Program-made: the position numbers and the translations under genes | Shown here: positions 56,869-64,000 of the stretch, piece by piece | Numbering within the stretch: the first letter of the stretch is position 1 | Layout: each line of letters begins with the position of its first letter | The notes under the pieces: model-generated | Seen by the model: only the letters and a program-made list of their open reading frames with translations | Told to the model about the DNA's origin: nothing | Databases searched by the model: none | Assembly: GCF_000687475.1 (NCBI RefSeq) | Contig: NC_057319.1 | Coordinates: 5,322,001 to 5,386,000, forward strand | From: Ustilaginoidea virens | Taxonomy: Eukaryota; Ascomycota; Sordariomycetes; Hypocreales; Clavicipitaceae | Length of the DNA: 64,000 nucleotides | Direction: 5' to 3'

Positions 56869-58490
56869 GCCGCCCTGGCCAGCGCTTGCCGCCGGCAACT
56901 CCCAAAGGCTCCAGTCAAAGTCGAGCCTTTTCGAGTCCAGACATAACATGAACATTCCGCATGGCCCCCGTCTGCCGGCTCGTTTCAGCTCTCCTGCACC
57001 ATGACACGCATTTCGCAGGCACGCGCCACGTACAGCGCACGGAATGCTCTCGCCAGCACGCGACTGCGCGAGCAGCAAAACTGTCCTGTCCAACCTGCGA
57101 CTTGGCCACTCCGGCTGCTGTCCAGACCCCGTCCAGACCGACCCCCCCCCCCCTCCGTCCATCCTCCGCCCGCAGCTCCAAACCCTATCTACTAGGTGCA
57201 TGTGTTCTGGTCAACCAGCATCCAAGCAACTCCGCACCTGTACGAGCTGCTGTGTCCGTGCAAGCAAGCACAAGCGCATTGGCCTCCTCTGCCCCGGCCA
57301 GCGGTCCATGTCCTTGTTTGTTTTGGTCCGGCTTCGCTCCATCTTGGTCTTCGCACCGGACTCGGGGGTCTTTACCCTCGGATCGGCCCCCCCTTCTCTC
57401 CCTTCTCCCAAACGAGCGCAGCGGGCGTCCGGCCGTAGCTTGACTAGCTTTTGCGACGCCCAGGCACGAGATAAGGTTTTCGTGGCGCGGCGGGGCCCGG
57501 CCTTGTCGAGCTGAGCAAGGGGGCTCACCGTGGGCCATGATTGCCTCATTCCTGCCACCGTGATGATGCGTCCACGTCGCCGTTTGGCCTGATGCGGATG
57601 CTCGTAAAGCGTACGCCTGACATGTGCTGCGTCACTCGCAGGCCGGCCCTGTGGACAGCCCTTTGTGCTGCACTTGCGGCAAGTGTCTGGTGCCTGGTGT
57701 CTGTGTCTCTTGTCTGGCATCGGACGGCGTGCAGGCAGCCTGGCGGCGGTTTGTTTCAGCGGCCCCGGCTGGGGGGAAACGGCTGCAAAGGACTCAAGTC
57801 GGCCGGGCCAGCCTTTGTCGGGCGCTGCAGATGGATGACGGGCGTCCAGAGTGCAGGTGACGCGTCTGGAGCAGTTGACCCTGCGCATACGGTCGATCAA
57901 TACAATCTCTCTCTGGGCCGCGCAAGCATGTCGACAATGTTTATTGTTTTGTCGGGGCGGTACAGTGCAGCGCACGGAGTATGCACTGTATCTGCCGTTG
58001 CTCATCTCCCGAGGCATTTGGCAACCTTGCAACCAAGAAAGGACGCGCAGCTCGTATCGTATCGACCAGGCAGCCCGGTCATCCCCCCCGCCCCCACCCC
58101 CCCGGTCCATCCTCGCGCGCAGAGCATCTCACGACCCAGCTGCTGCCAGGCTGCAGCCAAAGTGTGTCGAGGAGTATTATTACTACGCCAAAGTTTAAGA
58201 AAGAGCCAGCCCCAGCAGGTACCAGACCGTGCGGCAAGACAGAAGAAAGCCGCCAACGCCACGCACGAATGCAAACGCAAGACGTCCTGCGGAGGCAGAA
58301 CAAGACGCAAAAAACCCTCATCCGCACCCACCGCGACAGAACCCGCCACGCAGAGCATTGCCAAACAAAGAGACGACCGGAGCACGACGCCGCAACCATG
58401 CCGGAAAGCAAACGGGCAGGGGAAAAACAGCAAACCGGTGAAACACCCGACAGCCGACGGCGCCACCTCGGTACTCGCCGCCCGTAGGTC
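55589..58490. other. Gene-poor spacer
   Basis: No gene recognised. About 55589-55680 is the start region of the RhoGEF-like leader, ending in an A/T-run. It contains a TATGCTGGATTGGATATGC repeat (about 55787-55862), a G-run at 56319-56335, GGATGGATCATGGATGG repeats (about 56515-56565), GCTGGTGGGTTCTGCCGGTG repeats (about 56680-56750), a CAT microsatellite at 56807-56869 and C-runs near 57145. A plus-strand frame of 380 residues (57541-58683) overlaps the next gene antiparallel and has no domain. Confidence 0.5.
56807..56869. repeat. CAT/ATC trinucleotide microsatellite
   Basis: About twenty CAT units with one or two interruptions. Non-coding as far as can be seen. Confidence 0.8.
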
Positions 58491-59297
58491 CTACTCCCCC
58501 GCGGGAAGCACAAAGCGCACCTTCTTCTTCGGCTTCGCCACCATGTCCTGCAGACGCCAGCCGTCCCCGGACGCCTCCACCCTCAGGTCCTCCTCGGTCT
58601 CCTCCGAAATGGACCACACGTCCGGGCTGGGCTCGCGCCAGAGCCGCCGGGCCCGCGGTGCCGGCCTGCTGCCCGCCGAGTAGCTCCTCGTCAGCGCCTG
58701 CCGGGGCCTGCCGCGCGGCGAAGACGACGACGACGATGATGGCGCGGGGAACGAAGCCGCCGGCGTGAGGAACCCGCCGGCCGGGCGGCCCAACGGCGGG
58801 CTCTTGCGAATGCGCGGCCGGACGCTCCCGGCCGAAACGGCCCTGAACGGCGAGAGAAAGGACGCGGTGGGCGGCGAGAAGCGCACGTAGTCTTCGCCGT
58901 CGTCCTCGTCGTCCTCGTCGTCGTCGCAGTAGTCGTCGCCGTCGACCTCGTCCTCGTCCTCGTCGGTGGTCAGGGCATCCGAGTCGAGGTCGGGCGAGAC
59001 GGTCCTGGCGCGCAGCTTGCTCAGGCCGTCGAGGGTGGACGGGCTGACGGAGCGGACCGTCCCGCGGGGCCGGTTGGCGTCTCGGATGCCCGCGTCGAAC
59101 TGGAGCATGTCGTCGGCGGTCAGGGCGTCCGCGTCCTTGTCGGTTTCGACGGGCGTAAGGAAGTAGGTCAGCGGGTTCTCGTCAATGTCGTCGAGAAGAG
59201 GGCGAGGCTCGCTCCGTGCGCAAGACGCGCGAGGGAGGCGGAGACGGAGCTGGGTGGGCGGCCAGGAGTCTCGGCGGGACCACATGTGCGCAGGCAT
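58491..59297 (-). CDS. Acidic fungal protein of unknown function
   Basis: A single frame of 268 residues from ATG 59297. The N-terminus reads MWSRRDSWPPTQLRLRLP, and residues about 37-70 form a compact conserved-looking stretch (LLDDIDENPLTYFLTPVETD). An acidic run (DEDEDEVDGDDYCDDDEDDE) lies near residues 112-132. The C-terminus is ordered-looking: RRLWREPSPDVWSISEETEE, then GWRLQDMVAKPKKKVRFVLP. Charge distribution and lack of a signal peptide suggest a nuclear or cytosolic protein. I do not recognise a family. Start choice between Met1 and Met5 is uncertain. Confidence 0.6.
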   Translation of the reverse strand: MPAHMWSRRDSWPPTQLRLRLPRASCARSEPRPLLDDIDENPLTYFLTPVETDKDADALTADDMLQFDAGIRDANRPRGTVRSVSPSTLDGLSKLRARTVSPDLDSDALTTDEDEDEVDGDDYCDDDEDDEDDGEDYVRFSPPTASFLSPFRAVSAGSVRPRIRKSPPLGRPAGGFLTPAASFPAPSSSSSSSPRGRPRQALTRSYSAGSRPAPRARRLWREPSPDVWSISEETEEDLRVEASGDGWRLQDMVAKPKKKVRFVLPAGE

Positions 59298-61081
59298 GGC
59301 GGGCTGTGCCTGCGTCTCTTGTTGTTGTTGTTTTTTTTTTGTGGTGTATGATGGCTGCGCTCGGCGATTTTCCCTTTACAAGAAAGGAACAGGCCGGTGG
59401 GAAAAGTCAATAGAAGCGTGTGAAAATGTGGCACTCCAAGAGGGCAGTGTCATACGGGGACAGAAATGGAACAAGAAGCCTCCCAAAAGAAAAGAAAAGA
59501 TAAAAGACAAAAGACAATCAAAAAAAAGCAAAAAGAAACACAAAAAAAATACACAAAAACAGAGTCTACCAGCCGGCGACGCCGGCAGCAATGAAAACCG
59601 CCCAGCTGGCAAGGGCGAGGATCCCGACTCTGAAGAACGAAAGCCGGTGGGTGGGAGAACGAAGACGACGCGTCCGGATGGCACGACCCGGGGCGCAAGA
59701 GGGCAGGCAGGCAGCATATACACATATATATATGCCAGCGCAGCGTGTGTATATATAGCCCCAGCCTCGCCCGGGCCAAGAACCCCCAGGCGGCGGCGGC
59801 GAGGCCACCAGACATTCCATGTTGCAGCCCGCCTCAGCCACCCCCGGTCACGAAACGACTCCGCCCATCAGTTCCCGCCGCACGAACCCACCCCCGGCCA
59901 TTGTCGGGCTCGGCACCACGCACCTGCTTGGTTTCTGGTTTCCGGAACGCCCTGCTTTGCTCGGCGGTCGGGGCTGGTTCGTTGGTTGGCTGGGGGGGGG
60001 GGGGGGGGATGATCAGGAGCGCGAGCGGCAGCCGCACCTGGGGGGGGCCCACGTGAAGCAGCCATTCACGCCAGCCTGCGGCAAACTTGGTGCAAGTTGG
60101 GTCGATGAACGTATCAATACTGTCAACTGGGTTGTTTTGGGGGTGTCGGCTGGAGGTGGCAGTCCAAGGCAGATTGACGGCTGCCCCCCCCCCCCCCCCC
60201 CCATCCATCGTCTTCCCAGTGAGTCACTGTGCGGTCTCAGTCTGTCTGGGTCTGGTCCGTTGATAAGACCATTGGAAAAAAGAGGCCGGCGTGACGACCG
60301 CTAGCGCAGGAGGGAGCCCGCCGCGCAGATAACATTTGATTGAAACGATCAGTCCGTCCGCGGCTGCCACACCCAGACAGACATTAACGTCGTGTCCAGC
60401 TGCGCACGCACCAGCCACCAGCTGCAAGCTGCCCGCCCGCCCGCCCGCCAATCAATCACCAACCACACCCATCCCCCCCCCCCCGCCCTGGGTCGTCTCG
60501 TGAGCCGGGCCAACTCGTGGGCAAAGCCAGGATTTGTCGACAAACTTGACTTGACCATGGGGGTTTTCTAGTATCCCTCTCTTTGCCCTCTTTTTCCCGG
60601 GCGTCCCGGTCACACGCCGCGCTGCAAGCATCGGACGAAAGCCAGCTGCATCGGGGGGGGGCATTCGCGTCCCGGTCGGTCGGTGGCTGGAGGAGCGCCG
60701 AGGAATGCGGGTTGCTGGGTGGCTCGTCACGCGGGCAACGCTCAGGGAGGCTGGGTGCCCTCTGCAGCATGTTGCAACACCCGTGCGGGCAGCCAGCTCT
60801 GCGTCGTCGTCGTCGTCGTCGTCGTCGTCTTCCTCGTCTTCTTCCTTCTCCTGCTCTTCGCTTTCTGACGACGGCGCGTGTTCTGCTGCGCTGTGCCACG
60901 CTGGCCCCCCGAGTCTCGCACGCACCCCGGCGACGCCCGCGCCTTGCCAGGTACGGAGTACGGATACGGAGTACAGGAACAAAGAACGCTGGGACGAGAC
61001 GACCGACGGAAACGGGAAACGGTGGCGTCGTGCCGAAACACCTCGGCGCGGCCGTGAAACCCGCGCACAGGCGTCTGTTTC

Positions 61082-61082
61082 G

Positions 61083-61109
<27 letters not shown>
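61082..61109. repeat. Poly-G run of 28
   Basis: Twenty-eight consecutive G on the plus strand. Could form a G-quadruplex; length is uncertain in an assembly. Confidence 0.85.
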
Positions 61110-61114
<5 letters not shown>

Positions 61115-61344
61115 ACGCCGCGCTTGCTCGGGAGCCCAGCTGAATCCGCCACGAAAACCCGCGCAAAAAAACAGCCTTCGTCTTGGGCGGGGGGCAGCCG
61201 GCCTGGATGGTCGCTTGTCGCTGCTCTGGGCTTCCTGTTTCATGGCGTTTGCTGGCTGCCTCGGGACGCGATGCGATGCGATGCGACGCGAGGCAGCTTA
61301 CCCTGCACCATGGCCGCGACCCGCCACATACATTTTATAGACGT

Positions 61345-61371
61345 TATATATATATATATATATATATATAT
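61345..61371. repeat. TA dinucleotide run
   Basis: Thirteen TA repeats about 510 bp upstream of the EEP-fold gene start. It may act as a TATA-like element, but that is only inference. Confidence 0.75.
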
Positions 61372-61879
61372 CAGGCATCAGATAGCAGCTACCAGCCACC
61401 ATCGCCAGACGCCAGGTCCAGTTGAAGGATACCGGTGGTACTCACAGGGCCTCCGTTTCTCATACAGATGGCCCTTTTGTGAATCGGTCCAATATGCGTT
61501 TTCCAGCCATTTGAGCGCTGTGCCTGTATGGCCTCGCCGTTGGTGGCTTTCCCGTCCCACAGCACTCCGTTCTCCGTACAATGCAAGCAAGTAACAACCA
61601 AGAACCCCTGCTTTGTTGATACGTCCCGTCCCGCCTCGTCGGCTGTTGAACGTCATAGACGGCGTTGCGTCATAACTTGTAGATTTGCTCGGCGCCCTGT
61701 GAGAATGGCCCCTGCCGTTCCCTACAAGACTGGAGCTAGCTTTTCGTAGCTGCGTCGTGCCCCTTCATCCATCCTCCTCCTCCTCCTCCTCGCCAGCCCC
61801 CTCCTCCGCTCCCTCCGCACCAACAAAACCAACCCCCCCCCCAGCCAAGCAGCCAAGCAAAACACGCACAAACACCCCC

Positions 61880-62784
61880 ATGGCCATCCGCTCCCTCCCC
61901 CCCCCGGGCCCGCCTCCCTCCCCCTCCGCCTGGTCAGCCTCAACATCCGCTACGCGGCCGACGAGCACCAGCGCGCCCCCGCCGAGCAGCCGTGGCCGGC
62001 GCGCTGCCCCCGCCTCGCCGCCCAGCTGCGCTTCCTGGCCGCCGGCCACCAGCCCGCCCCCTTCCTCTGCCTCCAGGAGGTCCTGCACGCCCAGCTGCTC
62101 GACCTGCAGGCGCAGCTGGGCGAGCCGTGGGCCCACGTCGGCCGCGGCCGCGGCGCCGGCCCCCGCGACGGCGAGCTCTCGCCCATCCTGTTCCGCGCCG
62201 ACGCCTGGGCCTGCGACGCCTCCCGCACCCTGTGGCTCAGCGAGACGCCCGACCGCCCCTCGCGCGGCTGGGACGCCGCGCTCAACCGCGTCGTCACCGT
62301 CGGCCGCTTCCGCCACCGCGCCTCGGGCGCCCGCGTCGTCGTCATGAGCACCCACCTCGACCACCGGGGCGCCGAGGCCCGCCGCCGCAGCGCCGACTTG
62401 CTGCTCCGCCTGGCCGCCGAGTGGGGCCGCCCCGACCCCGACCCCGGCGCCCCCGACGCCCCCGACCCCGTCCCCGTCCTCGTCGCCGGCGACTTCAACA
62501 GCCGGCCCGACGGGGACGCCTACCGCGTCATGACGGCCCCGGGCTCCGGCCTGCGCGACGTCGCCGCCCTGGCCGGGCCCCGCGGCCACCTCGGCAACCA
62601 CGTCACCTACACGAGCTTCGGCGAGCCCGACGAGTTCCCCCAGCGGCTGGACTTTGTCTTCGTCCGCGACGACCCGGGCAGCCTCGACGTGGACGCCTAC
62701 GCCGTCCTGCCCAACAGCTTCGACGACCAGGTCCGCTTCTCGGACCACCGGCCCGTCGTGGCTGACATGCGGCTGCGCCTGTAG
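61880..62784 (+). CDS. Endonuclease/exonuclease/phosphatase-fold protein, frame broken at C-run
   Basis: From about 61921 onward one frame reads a complete EEP domain: LRLVSLNIRYA (strand 1), FLCLQEVLHAQL with the catalytic-type QE, LSPILFRADAW, VVVMSTHLDHRG, VLVAGDFNSRPDGDAY, RLDFVFVRDD and FSDHRPVVADMRL at the C-terminus. These match the metal- and phosphate-binding motifs of the fold (N, QE, H-D, GDFN, D, SDH). The domain frame has no ATG before residue about 140. The best start, ATG 61880, is in another frame, which would be joined if the nine-C run at 61897-61905 were one base longer. So this is either a homopolymer indel in the assembly, a true frameshift, or an unseen 5' exon. Fungal relatives usually start 5-10 residues before the first strand, as here. 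The substrate is unknown. Confidence 0.75.
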
Positions 62785-64000
62785 GTCGGTTTCGTTCTGA
62801 TGAATGACGACCCGCGCGCTTGTTGAGCAAAGGGGGAAACTCGGTGCCAGTTGCCTAGGTACATTTTGCCTCCTTTTAGCTCACATGTGCATCTATACTT
62901 CAAGGGGAGATGAAAAAAGAACGAACGGATTCTAGGCATGGTGACTGCGCTGCGATTCAGGAAAAAGTATCCGAGTCTCCGGGGCATAAGGCCGCGCGGA
63001 CACGAGGCATTTCGTGCTGTGATGGAAACCCTCGTTATGCCCTTGTTGAGATTAGGACCCTTTATTTTCTGTGCCGCAGCAGCATGCATAGCATAACATC
63101 ATGTATCCAGGGAAAAGGAGGCAAAAACAATGGGGAGCCAGAGCGGCCCAAACCGGCCAACCGTTAATCCCATGCGTGACCAAATGCTCGAGCGAAAGCA
63201 GCCCGTCACAGCAACTGCGCGACTTGGCCCAATAAGCTCACCGTCGACTTTTCTATTTCTATTTCTATTTCTATTTCTATTTCTATTTTTATTTTTTCCC
63301 CCCGTCTTCAGTCTCCCCTGCTTCTGCGGCCGCTCCACGTCTCCCCCCCCCCCCTCCCCCTGGCCAGCTGCATTCTCTCCCGTGTCGCCACCACGTCGCC
63401 ACGTCAAAGACGCAGCTGCGAAGAATGGATGCAGCCCATCGACACAGGCAACGTATCGCGCCGTGCCATCCTCGCTCGCCGAACAAGCGGTGTACAGAGG
63501 CGAACTCTCGAGGGCTTTGTCAGACTTTCCCGCCGGAGCATACGCAGTCTCGCTTCTGCGGCAAGACCACCACCACCACCACGACGCAGCGCACACGGGA
63601 AAAGCTGGCGACAGTGAGCCGTCTTCTGGTTTCCCAAGATTCAGGGGGCGGTCGTTCGCAAAGGCATCCGCGCTGCATTTGGGCATCAATCGACATGGCC
63701 TTGTCGCTTCTTTTTGAAACGCTACAACCTCGCTTCCCCCAATAGGCCCGTACGGAGAGCAGCGGTAGACGGTACATGTCGGCAGCGGCAACGGCAACGG
63801 CAACGGCAACGGCACGGCCCAGCCCATCATCCTTGGAACAGAACTCTCTTGTATCTGCCGTTTGAACGGCTACGGGTGGCCTTGGCCCGTGTGACCCAGC
63901 TGCGGAGCAGACTGATGGACGAGTTGCTATGGGCACGAATCATCAGACCTTGCAAAGCTGATGAAATACATATCGACAGAAGCGCACGTGGGGAGAGTTT
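62785..64000. other. 3' flank and window end
   Basis: No gene recognised. A TTTCTA hexamer repeat is at about 63254-63292, a C-run at 63342-63352, and GGCAACGGCAACGG repeats at about 63784-63813. Frames of 180-240 residues here overlap on both strands and have no recognisable domain. Confidence 0.5.

Larger units (their letters stand above)
59298..61879. other. Spacer between the acidic-protein gene and the EEP gene
   Basis: No gene recognised with confidence. TATATATATA runs at about 59725-59758 lie 430-460 bp before the acidic-protein ATG and may be promoter sequence. Other contents are C- and G-runs at 59992-60008, 60185-60202 and 61082-61109 (28 G), CGTCGTCGTC repeats near 60800-60830, TACGGAGTA twice at 60952-60973, and a (TA)13 run at 61345-61371 upstream of the EEP gene. 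The 61389-61601 minus frame contains some protein-like sequence but has no start or family I can support. Confidence 0.5.

Noticed and set aside
57541..58683. 380-residue plus-strand frame
   Set aside because: Cys/Arg-rich without domains and overlaps the acidic-protein gene on the other strand.
61389..61601. Possible small cysteine-containing minus-strand protein
   Set aside because: Start codon and signal peptide are not evident, and a second overlapping frame is equally open.
61992..62765. 257-residue plus-strand frame in the EEP gene
   Set aside because: An Arg/Pro-rich alternative frame of the same exon; the other frame carries every EEP motif.

Overview
This window looks like nuclear DNA from a filamentous ascomycete (Pezizomycotina), most likely a sordariomycete close to Hypocreales. 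Genes are interrupted by short GT-AG introns of 75-134 bp with CTRAY-like branch sites. One tRNA has an intron just 3' of the anticodon. The gene families are typical of these fungi: a Clr5-domain protein, Mob2, a Dcr2-type phosphatase, a Tho1-type SAP protein and a decayed STAND NLR. DNA is GC-rich with many homopolymer runs and minisatellites, and one AT-rich island at about 4.07-4.76 kb. The genus cannot be fixed from the sequence alone.

Layout. 1-6.5 kb holds no gene I recognise, but it contains an 850-bp terminal-inverted-repeat element (3993-4842) with a 9-bp target duplication. 6.5-8.8 kb carries a Ser/Thr kinase with one intron. 8.8-16.5 kb is gene-poor and repeat-rich. 16.5-19.5 kb carries a Clr5-domain protein in three exons. 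22.2-26.7 kb (minus) is a 1499-residue protein ending in a degenerate methyltransferase-like domain. 26.7-33.4 kb is gene-poor. 33.4-34.3 kb (minus) is a Tho1-like SAP protein. 36.5-37.4 kb is an intronless gene of unknown family, followed at 37.8-39.3 kb by an NB-ARC/TPR (NLR) pseudogene. 40.4-42.5 kb (minus) is a Dcr2-type membrane-anchored metallophosphatase. 43.8-44.6 kb (minus) is a secreted cysteine-containing protein. 46.7-47.9 kb is a Mob2-type kinase activator, followed by an intron-containing tRNA-Met(CAU) at 48.3 kb. 49.7-55.6 kb (minus) is a 1952-residue DH/PH (RhoGEF-like) protein. 58.5-59.3 kb (minus) is an acidic protein of unknown function. 61.9-62.8 kb is an endonuclease/exonuclease/phosphatase-fold protein whose frame is broken at a C-run.

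How it fits together. Most genes are unrelated housekeeping or regulatory genes separated by long spacers, so there is no operon-like logic. A Mob2 protein and a RhoGEF-like protein may both act in polarity or morphogenesis, but their proximity is probably chance. The most system-like part is 36.5-39.3 kb, where an unknown 301-residue protein lies beside a dead NLR. This arrangement recalls fungal heterokaryon-incompatibility or programmed-cell-death loci. The best-defined new mobile structure is the Mutator-like miniature element at 4-4.8 kb.
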